DNA of 64,000 nucleotides from Streptomyces clavuligerus. GTDB lineage: Bacteria > Actinomycetota > Actinomycetes > Streptomycetales > Streptomycetaceae. A program made the translations under genes and the position numbers. Shown one piece after another: positions 8,373-17,200 of the stretch (position 1 is its first letter; each line of letters opens with the position of its first letter). The DNA is taken from positions 1,054,001 through 1,118,000 of the forward strand of contig NZ_CP027859.1 in the NCBI RefSeq assembly GCF_005519465.1, read 5' to 3'. A model generated the notes under the pieces. The model did not search any database. It saw only the letters and a program-made list of their open reading frames with translations, and was not told the origin of the DNA.

Positions 8373-9358
8373 ACCGCACCGCCGGACGGCAGGGCCGCGG
8401 GTTCCGCGACCGCCCGCATCAGCGCCTCGATCCCGACCTCTCCGCGCAGACGGCCCTCGGCGTCGAGGACGCCGATCCGGGTGGAGGCGGTGGCGACCAT
8501 GGTGTCCAGCGCCGTGTGCAGGGTGGCGTCGGCGCCGAGCACGGCGGGCGGGGCCTGCGCGGGGACCGGGTCCCAGTCGACCTCGGAGAGCCGCCGCAGC
8601 CCGAGCCGTTTGAGCGAGGAACCGGCTCCGGCGAAGCGGGCGACGACCTCGTCGGCGGGGCGGGCGAGGATCGCCTCCGGGGTGTCGAGCTGGCGTATCC
8701 GCGAGCCCTCGGCGAGGACGGCGATGCGATCACCCATCCGGATCGCCTCGTCGAAGTCGTGGGTGACGAAGACGATGGTCTTGCGCAGGGTCTCCTGGAG
8801 CCTGAGGAACTCGCTCTGCAACCGGTCCCGGGTGACCGGGTCGGTGGCGCCGAACGGCTCGTCCATCAGCATCACCGGCGGATCGGCCGCCAGGGCGCGG
8901 GCCACGCCCACCCGCTGCTGCTGGCCGCCGGAGAGCTGGCGCGGCAGCCGGTCGCGGAACTCCGGGCCGAGGCCGATCAGATCGAGCAGCGCGTCGACAC
9001 GTTCCTCGATCCGCTTGCGGTTCCAGCCGAGCATCCGGGGGACCAGGCCGATGTTCCTGGCGACGGTCATGTGCGGGAAGAGGCCGACCTGCTGGATCGC
9101 GTAGCCGATGCCGCGCCGCAGCTCGTTCTGGTCCAGTGCCAGCACATTGCGGCCGTCGATCTCGATGGAGCCCGAGGTGGGCTCGATCATCCGGTTGACC
9201 ATCCGCATGGTGGTGGTCTTGCCGCACCCTGACGGGCCGACCAGGACCAGGATCTCCCCGGCCGCGATGTCCAGGGTGAACCCGGCCACAGCGGGGGAGG
9301 GCTGGCCCGGGTAGGACTTGGAGACCTTCCGGAGGCTGATCATCGGCTGGTCAGGCAT
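8369..9358 (-). CDS. quaternary-amine ABC transporter ATP-binding protein with CBS-like tail
   Basis: 329 aa. Walker A GPSGCGKTT (about residue 38), Q-loop YAIQQVGLFPHMTV, signature LSGGQQQR, Walker B VMLMDEPFGATDP and the switch His in FVTHDFDEA. After about residue 245 a C-terminal extension carries a single CBS-like segment (ADATLHTALDTMV...IGVLDAEGRLRGEVG), the module that senses ionic strength in OpuA-type ATPases. The ATG at 9358 overlaps the permease stop by 8 nt. The assigned role is energising uptake of an osmoprotectant or related trimethylated amine. Confidence 0.9.
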   Translation of the reverse strand: MPDQPMISLRKVSKSYPGQPSPAVAGFTLDIAAGEILVLVGPSGCGKTTTMRMVNRMIEPTSGSIEIDGRNVLALDQNELRRGIGYAIQQVGLFPHMTVARNIGLVPRMLGWNRKRIEERVDALLDLIGLGPEFRDRLPRQLSGGQQQRVGVARALAADPPVMLMDEPFGATDPVTRDRLQSEFLRLQETLRKTIVFVTHDFDEAIRMGDRIAVLAEGSRIRQLDTPEAILARPADEVVARFAGAGSSLKRLGLRRLSEVDWDPVPAQAPPAVLGADATLHTALDTMVATASTRIGVLDAEGRLRGEVGIEALMRAVAEPAALPSGGAV

Positions 9359-10040
9359 GCACGCTCCTGCGCGGGTTGGGGGTCCGGATACGGCGGGGCG
9401 CGAGCCCGCGCGGGACGGTGAGCCGCCCGAAGAGCACAAGGACGAGGTCGAAGAAGAGGGCCAGCAGCACGACACCGACCGTGCCGACCACGGCCCGGTT
9501 GGTGGAGTTGACGCCACCGAGGCCCGCGAGCCCGTCGAAGATCTGATGGCCTAGGCCGGGGCCGCCGACATAGGCGGCGATGGTCGCGATACCCATGGTC
9601 ATCTGGGTGGAGACCCGGACACCGGCCAGGATCACCGGCCAGGCGAGCGGGAACTCGACGGTGGCCAGCATCCGCAGACGCCCCATGCCCACGCCCCGGG
9701 CGGCCTCGGTGAGCGCGGGATCGACCTCCGCGAGACCGACCACCGTATTGCGGACGATCGGCAGCAGCGCGTAGATCACCAGCGCGACGACGCTGGGCAC
9801 ATAGCCCAGGCCGAGCGGTCCGATGAGAAGCCCGAGCAGGGCGAAGGACGGAATCGTCAGGGCCGCGGCCGAGAGCGACACCGCGAGCGAACTCAGGCGT
9901 GGCGTGCGGTAGGTGAGGATTCCGACGAGCACGCCGATCGCCGTCGCGATCCCCATCGACACGACGACGACACCGGCGTGCTCCTGGGTCTGGGCGACGA
10001 GGACGTCCTGTCGGCTCTGCAGATACTCCCAGAGCGTCAC
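9351..10040 (-). CDS. quaternary-amine ABC transporter permease (first, operon leader)
   Basis: 229 aa. GTG start with AAGGAG 6 nt upstream. The central region has TIPSFALLGLLIGPLGLG, YALLPIVRNTVVGLAEV and the EAA loop EAARGVGMGRLRMLATVEFP, the same architecture as the second permease. It is the first gene of the 10040-to-2764 run, so the promoter should lie in 10041-10391. Confidence 0.88.
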   Translation of the reverse strand: MTLWEYLQSRQDVLVAQTQEHAGVVVVSMGIATAIGVLVGILTYRTPRLSSLAVSLSAAALTIPSFALLGLLIGPLGLGYVPSVVALVIYALLPIVRNTVVGLAEVDPALTEAARGVGMGRLRMLATVEFPLAWPVILAGVRVSTQMTMGIATIAAYVGGPGLGHQIFDGLAGLGGVNSTNRAVVGTVGVVLLALFFDLVLVLFGRLTVPRGLAPRRIRTPNPRRSVHA

Positions 10041-10391
10041 GCCACTCCTTCCTGTCCGGTACCCGGTGACGGCGGTGTCGCGCGGGCCTGGCGGGCAAGG
10101 TAGGCACTGGCGGTCACCACCGCAATAGGTCGCGCCAGAATCAGAACATCAGTTCAGCCCATGACAACTCTGCCGTCCGGAAGAACGTCCGAAACGCTCG
10201 TCGACGATCGGCCGGTATACGCCGGTGATCGGTGTGGTGACACCCGTCACCGGCGTATACCGCGTGGTCGGCGGTCGGCGGCCGTCGGAGCCGGACGCCG
10301 GACGCCGGACGCCGGACGCGGCGGCAGGGGCCCGGCCCGCGCCCCCGGGTCCGGACGTGCGCCTGCCCCGGGCTCCGGGCTCTGCACGTCC
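10041..10391. other. operon leader with long inverted repeat and GGACGCC tandem repeats
   Basis: No gene seen. It holds a dyad at 10213-10262 (listed separately), four tandem GGACGCC units around 10292-10319, and the promoter region of the importer operon. Confidence 0.5.
10213..10262. promoter_or_regulatory. 16-bp inverted repeat, operator or terminator
   Basis: CGGTATACGCCGGTGA and its perfect complement are separated by 18 nt. It lies 130 bp past the SDR stop and 170 bp before the permease start. The AT-containing GTATAC cores argue for an operator of the importer operon. A terminator of the SDR transcript is the alternative. Confidence 0.55.
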
Positions 10392-11186
10392 TCAGAGGGT
10401 CTTGATCTGACCCCCGTCGATGATGAACTCGGCGCCCGTGATGTTCCCGGCGTTGGGGGAGGCCAGGAAGACGGCGAGATCGGCGACTTCCCCGGGCTCG
10501 GTGATCCTGCCGGTGGAGATGCCCATCGTGCGCGGTACGACCTCGTCGAGGGCCGCCTCGGCGGTGCCTCCCGCCTCGGAGGCCACGGCGTCGGCGAAGC
10601 CGCCCGGGTCGGTCCAGAACGGGGTACGGACCGGGCCGGGCGCGATGGCGTTGACCCGGACACCGCGCGGGGCGAACTCCTCCGACAGCGCCTTGGTCAG
10701 ATTGGACAGCGCGGCCTTCGCCGCGGAGTAGTCGACGACCATGGGGAAGGGCAGCCGCGCGTTGACGGAGGTGATGTTGACGATGGCTCCGGCCCCGCCC
10801 GCGAGCAGATGGGGCAGCGCCGCCCGGCTCGCGCGGACCGCGCTGAAGAAGGTGAGCCCGAACACCCGCTCCCACGCGTCGTCGTCGATATCCAGGAAGC
10901 CGCTGCGGGGGCTGGTGACACCGAGGTTGTTGACGAGCACGTCGACCCGGCCGTGCCGGTCCGCCGCGGCCCCGATCAGCCGGTCCGCGCCGTCGGCCGC
11001 GGCCAAGTCCACCGGGACGAAGACGGTGTCGTACCTCTCCCGCAGAGCGGCGAGCCCGGGTGTCCCGGTACGGCTGCCGACGACGACACGCGCGCCCTCC
11101 CGGCCGAACGCCTCGGCCACGGCGAGCCCGATGCCCTTGCTTCCCCCGGTGACCACGGCGACCTTGTCCTTCAGACGCAGATCCAT
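10392..11186 (-). CDS. short-chain dehydrogenase/reductase
   Basis: 264 aa classical SDR: cofactor motif TGGSKGIGLAVAEAFG (residues about 13-28), NNLGV, catalytic Ser in NITSVNARLP, and YSAAKAAL with catalytic Tyr and Lys. The C-terminal FIIDGG block is complete. R-rich GSRTG after beta-2 suggests NADP(H). It is divergent from the PLP decarboxylase, with a 289-bp shared upstream region. It could serve the biosynthetic cluster to its right, but this is only positional evidence. Confidence 0.85.
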   Translation of the reverse strand: MDLRLKDKVAVVTGGSKGIGLAVAEAFGREGARVVVGSRTGTPGLAALRERYDTVFVPVDLAAADGADRLIGAAADRHGRVDVLVNNLGVTSPRSGFLDIDDDAWERVFGLTFFSAVRASRAALPHLLAGGAGAIVNITSVNARLPFPMVVDYSAAKAALSNLTKALSEEFAPRGVRVNAIAPGPVRTPFWTDPGGFADAVASEAGGTAEAALDEVVPRTMGISTGRITEPGEVADLAVFLASPNAGNITGAEFIIDGGQIKTL

Positions 11187-11475
11187 CGGCAGCCATCCTC
11201 ATGACGTCGCCCGCGCGGAACACCACCCGCCTCCCGGATGGCCGGACCCAGTATCACGTCCCCCACCGCTCCGCGCACGCATCGGCAGGACATCGGCAGC
11301 GGGTGTCCGGGCCGGGTGCCGATGGTTCAGGGCAGGGGCGGACGGGTAGATGCCCGGACTCGCGGGTGTCCCGACTGCGGCGGCCCGCGGCAGCGGACGG
11401 TGACCACTCGCCCCGGGCGAAGAGGCGGCGCCTGGGGCGCCGCGCGCCGTTGCCAGCCGATGGGGGAGGCCGAGG
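11187..11475. promoter_or_regulatory. divergent promoter region
   Basis: Between the SDR (-) and the decarboxylase (+). A GC hairpin (GGCGGCGCC / GGGCGCCGC) sits near 11427-11446, just before the decarboxylase. No clear -35/-10 pair or regulator box was recognised. Confidence 0.4.
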
Positions 11476-12984
11476 GTGTCTGCGGAGTACGAGTTACGGC
11501 TGCCGGAGCAGACCATGCGGACGCTCGGGTACCGGGTGGTGGACGCGATCGTCGAGCATCTCACCGGGCCCGGGGGAGGACCGGTGGCGGACCGGGCGGC
11601 CGGTGACTGGGCCGAGCGGCTGCTCACGGAGCCGCTGCCGGTGGCGGCGCACGACCCGGAACGGCTGCTGGAGGAGGCACTCGGCCTGCTCCGCCGGGGC
11701 AACGCGCACCCGGACCACCCGAGGTTCCTCGCGTTCGTCCCCAGCCCCGGCACCTACGCGGGCGTGCTGGCGTCGGCGCTGGCGACCGGGTTCGCGGTGC
11801 CGACGGGCTGGCGGCTGACCGGCCCGGTGTCCAGTGCCGTCGAGGTGACCGCGATCCGCTGGCTGGCCCGGCTCATGGGGCTGCCCGAGGGGACGGGCGG
11901 ACTGCTCGTGCCCGGCGGTTCGACCGCCAATCTGACCGCCCTGACCGTGGCCCGGGACGAGATCCTGGGCGAGGAGGGGATCGGCGAGGGCACCGCGTAC
12001 TGTTCCGACCAGACCCACTTCTCGGTCCCGCGCGCCCTGCGCCTGCTCGGAGTCGGCCCCCGCCGGGTGCGGTGCCTGCCGACGGGCGGCTCCTCCCGGC
12101 TGGACGCGGTAGCGCTGGCGGCGCGGGTGGCGGCGGACCGCCGCGCCGGGCTGCGGCCCTTCGCCGTGATCGCCAACGCGGGCACGGTCAGCACCGGCGC
12201 GATCGACCCACTGCCCGAACTCGCCGCCCTCTGCCGGGCCGAGGGGCTGTGGCTGCACGTGGACGGGGCGTTCGGCGCGGCGGCGGCCCTCACCGAGGAG
12301 GGCAGGTCCCTGCTCGGCGGCCTCGACCTCGCCGACTCGCTCACCGTCGATCCGCACAAGTGGCTCTTCCAGCCCGCGGAACTCGGGTGCGTACTGCTCC
12401 GTTCCCCCGCCCTGCTGCGGCGCACCTTCGGCATTTCCCTGCCCCCCTTCCTGGGCCCGTCCGGGGAGCACCCGGACGCGGAGACGGGAACGGAGACGGA
12501 GACGGGAACGGGGACCGGGACGGGCGGCGGGGTCGACTTCCTGCACTTCGGCATCCAGCAGACCCGTGAGTTCAAGGCGCTCAGACTCTGGCTCTCGCTG
12601 AAGATGTTCGGCTCCGACGCCTTCGTCCAAGCCGTCGGCCGGGGTCTCGCCAACGCCCGGGAACTGGGCCGCTTCATCGCCGCCCAGCCCGGCGTCGAAC
12701 TGGTCACCCCGCCGAGCCTGGCCGTCCTGACCTTCCGCTGTGTACCACCGGACGGGTACGAGGTCCCCGAGAGCTGTGTGGACCTGGCGGCCTCCGACCT
12801 GGCGAACGACGGCGGCGCGATGGTCATGCCCACCACCGCCACCGGCCGCCGGGCCTTCCGGATCTGCACCGTCAACCCCCGCACCAGCCCCGCCGACCTG
12901 CGCGATGTCGTCATCCGGCTGCGCGACCTGTGGCGCGCCAGGGCACGGGAAGCAGCCCGGAAGCACTCCGGAGGCCGTGCGTGA
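11476..12984 (+). CDS. PLP-dependent decarboxylase (aromatic-L-amino-acid decarboxylase family)
   Basis: 502 aa. Group II decarboxylase: VPGGSTANLTAL (phosphate loop), HVDGAFGAAA (Asp pairing with the PLP nitrogen) and the Schiff-base Lys in DPHKWLFQP (about residue 295). GTG start with GGGGGAGG upstream. About residues 335-352 are a low-complexity Glu-Thr-Gly insert encoded by a GAGACGG-type repeat (12480-12530). The stop overlaps the GTG of the sulfotransferase (GTGA), so the two are made together. It likely decarboxylates an amino acid, giving an amine building block; some members instead decarboxylate and oxidise, so the product is open. Confidence 0.87.
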   Translation: MSAEYELRLPEQTMRTLGYRVVDAIVEHLTGPGGGPVADRAAGDWAERLLTEPLPVAAHDPERLLEEALGLLRRGNAHPDHPRFLAFVPSPGTYAGVLASALATGFAVPTGWRLTGPVSSAVEVTAIRWLARLMGLPEGTGGLLVPGGSTANLTALTVARDEILGEEGIGEGTAYCSDQTHFSVPRALRLLGVGPRRVRCLPTGGSSRLDAVALAARVAADRRAGLRPFAVIANAGTVSTGAIDPLPELAALCRAEGLWLHVDGAFGAAAALTEEGRSLLGGLDLADSLTVDPHKWLFQPAELGCVLLRSPALLRRTFGISLPPFLGPSGEHPDAETGTETETGTGTGTGGGVDFLHFGIQQTREFKALRLWLSLKMFGSDAFVQAVGRGLANARELGRFIAAQPGVELVTPPSLAVLTFRCVPPDGYEVPESCVDLAASDLANDGGAMVMPTTATGRRAFRICTVNPRTSPADLRDVVIRLRDLWRARAREAARKHSGGRA

Positions 12985-14093
12985 AGCCGCTGGACCCGGC
13001 GGACCTCCATGCCCGGGCCACCGCGGCCACCGGCCTGGACGACTTCGGCGACCCCTCCTACCGCGAAGCGCTGGACCGGCTCACCGAGGCCCTGAACGCC
13101 GAAGCCCGCCTGAACGCCCACGGCCGCGCCGAAGCCCGTACGACACTCACATCGGCCCTGGTCAACCGGCTGCTGCTGCACCGCCCTCCCGCCCCGCCGA
13201 CCCCTCCACCTACCCCTCCACGGATCCCCCCGCCGACACCCCTGCCCGGCCGCCCCGTCGTCATCACCGGCCCACCGCGCAGCGGCAGCACCTTCCTCCA
13301 CACCCTGCTGGCCCATCACCCCGGTCTGCACGCGCCACGGCTGTGGGAGCTGATGCACCCGCTCTGCCCGCCCGGTGTCACCGACTCCGCGCTGATCGAG
13401 GCCACCCGCCACCATGTCACCGCCTACTACACGGCGGCCCCGGCCATGCGGGACATCCACCTCATGGCAGCCGAAGGGCCGGAGGAGTGCGAATACCTGA
13501 TGACGACGGCCTTCCACAACACGGTCCTGGGCCTCTTCGGCTACCGCGTCCCCAGCTACGCCGACTGGCTGCTGGAGCAGGACCTCACCAACGCCTACCG
13601 GCTCCACCGCCGCCAGATCGGGACGATCCTCGCCCGCCGCCCGGCCGCCCTCCGCGCGCGCCTGCTGCTCAAATGCCCCTCCCACATCTGGTACCTGCCG
13701 CACCTGGCCGCCGCCTACCCCGATCTGACCCTCATCGAGCTGCGCCGCGACCCCCGGCACGCCACCGCCTCGACGTGCAGCCTCACCCTGCACGCCCGCC
13801 GCAAGCGCAGCGACCGTACCGATCCCCATGAGATCGGCCGGCAGATCGACCGCGCCCTGCGACTCGGCGCCGCCCGGCTGTCCGCCTTCACCGCCGCGCC
13901 CCCACCCGGCGTCACCCACATCCCCGTCGACTACGACGACCTCGTCCGCGCCCCGGCCGCCACCGCGCAGCGCCTCTTCACCCTGCTCGGCCTCCCCGGC
14001 CTGCCGCCCGCCACGCTGCGCCGCCATCTCGCGCAGCCGGCGCCGCGCGGACGTCATGTCTACTCCGGCGCGGACTTCGGCCTCACGCCCTGA
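12981..14093 (+). CDS. sulfotransferase family protein
   Basis: 370 aa. The PAPS 5'-phosphosulfate loop is GPPRSGSTFLHTLL (about residues 96-109) and the 3'-phosphate region is LIELRRDPRHATAS (about 252-265), as in the Stf/Sulfotransfer_3 family. A Pro-rich linker (about residues 72-92) precedes the core. GTG start, translationally coupled to the decarboxylase by GTGA. It should transfer a sulfuryl group from PAPS to a hydroxyl or amine of a small molecule. Next to a thioesterase-less NRPS-PKS it is a candidate tailoring or chain-release enzyme (inference). Confidence 0.85.
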   Translation: MKPLDPADLHARATAATGLDDFGDPSYREALDRLTEALNAEARLNAHGRAEARTTLTSALVNRLLLHRPPAPPTPPPTPPRIPPPTPLPGRPVVITGPPRSGSTFLHTLLAHHPGLHAPRLWELMHPLCPPGVTDSALIEATRHHVTAYYTAAPAMRDIHLMAAEGPEECEYLMTTAFHNTVLGLFGYRVPSYADWLLEQDLTNAYRLHRRQIGTILARRPAALRARLLLKCPSHIWYLPHLAAAYPDLTLIELRRDPRHATASTCSLTLHARRKRSDRTDPHEIGRQIDRALRLGAARLSAFTAAPPPGVTHIPVDYDDLVRAPAATAQRLFTLLGLPGLPPATLRRHLAQPAPRGRHVYSGADFGLTP

Positions 14094-14175
14094 CCGTCCG
14101 GGGGAAAGCCCCGCGGCGACCGCCGTTCCGCCCGGAACGCCCTTCGGCCTTCCGCCGACGGCACCTCATGCGGCG

Positions 14176-14216
14176 CGAAGGCGTCCGACCGGGTGTGCGG
14201 TGGTCGGACGCCTTCG
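14176..14216. terminator. bidirectional hairpin terminator
   Basis: CGAAGGCGTCCGACC pairs perfectly with GGTCGGACGCCTTCG over an 11-nt loop, between the convergent sulfotransferase and megasynthase genes. Confidence 0.8.
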
Positions 14217-14238
14217 CCTGTCCTGCTGGGAGCGGGGC

Positions 14239-17200
14239 TCAGCCGGTGGTGCGGTGTGTGTCGATGAAGGCGGCCAGTGCGTGCAGCGGGCGTCCGTCCA
14301 GGATGTCGGCGGGTGAGACCCGCACGCCGTACCGTTTGCGTACCGCCGCCACGATCTGGGTGGCCGCCAGGGAATCCCCGCCCAGGTCGGGGAAGCGGTC
14401 CTCACGGCCGACGCGGTCGAGCCCGAGGAGGTCGGACCAGATCGCGGCCAGGGCCTCCTCCGTCGCGCCGTTCGGTGTGACGCAGTCGTACGGCAGCGGG
14501 GGCCGGTGCTGCGCGGATGCGGACGGCCGGCGGTCGAGGATCTGTTCCGCGACGAGGAAGTCGTCCTCGCGTGCGGCGGCGCCGCGCCGGCTGACCAGGA
14601 CCTGGGGCCGGGCCAGGGCGAAGGCGTCATGGACGGCCCGCACGCCGATCGCGTTGGTGATGCCGTCACCGAGCGGGATGAGCCCCCCTCCGCCCGGGCG
14701 CCCGGCGGCCGTCCCGTCCGCACCGGGCCGAGTGACCACGATCTTTCCGATGTGGCGTGCCCGGGACATGTACCGGAACGCCTCCGTCACCTCGGTTTCC
14801 GGGAACGCGCGGACCGGCAGCGCGGGCAGGGCGCCGGTGCGCAGCAGCGCGGACACCTCGGCCCAGCACTCCGCGAAGTCGGTGCCGTACACATCCGGGT
14901 AGTAGACGCTGAAGGTCGCTCCCTGTTCCAGCAGCCGCAGGTCGAGCGCGGTGCCCGAGGCGACGTCCCGCTTGCCGATCTCGACGAACCGGCCGTTCGG
15001 GCGCAGCGTGCGCAGACCGGCCGTGATGCGGTCACCCGCCAGGGAGTTGAGGACGACGTCGACGCCACCCGCTTCGACGGTCTCCCGCTGGAAGTCGAGG
15101 GTGCGCGAGTCCATGACCTTCGCGATGCCGAGACCGGTGAGGTAGGCACGTTTCTCCGGGGAGCCCGCCGTCGCGTGGATCTCGGCGCCCAGCCGCTGGG
15201 CGACCTGGACGGCGGCGAGGCCGACGCCGCCCGTCGCGGCGTGGATCAGCACCCGTTCGCCGCGGCGGAGGCGGGCCCGGCGCACCAGGCAGTCGTACGC
15301 GGTGGCGTAGGCGACGGGCAGGGAGGCCGCCTCGGCGAAGGCCATGCCGTCCGGGACCGGGTGCGCGAGCCGCGCGGGGACGGTGACATACCGGGAGAAG
15401 CACTCCGCGCCCATCACCATCACACGATCGCCGACGGACACCCCGCAGACCTCCGCGCCGACGGCGGTGACGGTCCCGGCCGCTTCGAGGCCGTAGGCGT
15501 GGTCGGGGGTGTCGGCGTCGAGCATGCCCGTGGCCGTCAGCACCTCCTTGAAGTTGAGACCCGTCGCCCGGACCTCCACTTCCACATCGCCGGGTCCGGG
15601 TGCGACCCGCGGTCCTGGTACGAAGCGGAGGGAGTCGAGGTCGGCGGGTTCGGTGCTGACGAGGCGCACATTGGGGCGGGCGCCGGTGGGGTGTGCGTCC
15701 GGTCCGGTACCGCCCCGGTCGGCACGGCGACGGCCGCTGGTCTCCCGCCGCAGGGTGTATCCGCTGATCGCGACCAGGGCGCGGCCCTCGTCGTCCGTGA
15801 TCAGGCTGTCGATGCGGACCGCCGGGGCATCGGGGTCCGGGTCCTCGTGCCCCCGCACCCGGCCGTGGACCCGGGGGCCCAGCCGCCCGTACACCGCGAT
15901 CCGCTCATAGGAGACGGGCAGGTGGTCGTCGTGCTCGCCGTCCCAGAACGGTTCGCCCGCCGCGTTGTCGAGCAGCGCCGGATGCAGGGCGAACCGTTCG
16001 GTGTCCGGGGTGAACGGGGCGTCGAGTTCACAGGTGATGAGGGCTTCACGGGGGCCCGTGCGGCTCACTCGGCGGATGTTCTGCCACCGGGGGCCGAAGA
16101 CGAGCACGCCGGAGCGGAGGGAGGCGCCGACACGCCCTGTGCTGCCCGTGTCGTCTGTGCTGCCTGGGTGATCTGTGTGGTCTGTGCTGTCTGTGTGTTC
16201 GGGGCGGGGCGCGGACGGGACCGGGGCCTTGGCGGGCAGGGGCCTGACGCGGGCCTGGGCGTAGGTCGTCCAGGGCCCGTCGGAGGTGGCGCGGGCGCGG
16301 AGGGCGGCCTCCAGTTCGGGCACCGGCTCCGCGGCGGCGGGCTGTCCGGACGGCGGTGCCGTCTCTTCGAGCCGTACCGCGAACTCGGCCGCCGTACCCA
16401 TCGGCACGGTCAGCGGCGCCAGGATGTCCAGTCCGAGGATCTCCAGGCGTTCGGTGCCCAGTCTGCGGGCACCGGCCGCCCGCAGGAACTCGACGGCGGC
16501 GGAACCCGGCAGCAGACCGTCGGCACCGGCGCGGTGGTCCCGTACCAGCCAGGCGGTGTTCTCGTCCCGGCCCAGGGTGCCCCGGTACTCGACCGAGGAC
16601 GCGTGCACGCTCTCGGTGGTGAACACCGGGTCGTCGACGGGCAGATGCTGCCCGTACACCTCCGGTCCGCCGCCCGCCGCGCGCGCCGCGTCGACCGCCA
16701 TTCCCGCCTCGCTCCACGCGTCGAAGTTCAGCGAGAGGGTACGCCGTCCGCGCGCGGTGCGGGCACGGGCGAACGCGTCGAGGAAGGCGCTGGCCCCCGT
16801 GTAGTCCGCCTGGCCGAGGCCACCGAAGACCGCGACCATCGACGAGCACAGGATCAGCCAGCGGGTGGCGTCGTCGGCGACCGCCCCGTCCAGGACGAGG
16901 GTGCCGCGGAGCTTCGGGGCGAGGACCCGGCGCAGATGCCCGTCGTCCATCGCCTCGATGAGCCGTCCGCCGGGGACACCGGCGCAGTGGGCGACGCCGT
17001 CGAAGGGACCGTGCTCCGCGCGGACCCGGCCCATCGCCTCCTCGTCGCAGACATCGGCCCGTACGCACACCACCGAGGCCCCCGATGCCGCGATCCGGCC
17101 GAGCGCGGCCAGTCGGGCGCGCAGTCCGGGCGGGGTCGACGGGTCGGCGGCGCGGTCGCGCCAGAGGTGGCGCGGGGGCAGCGGGGCCCGGTGGGTGAGG

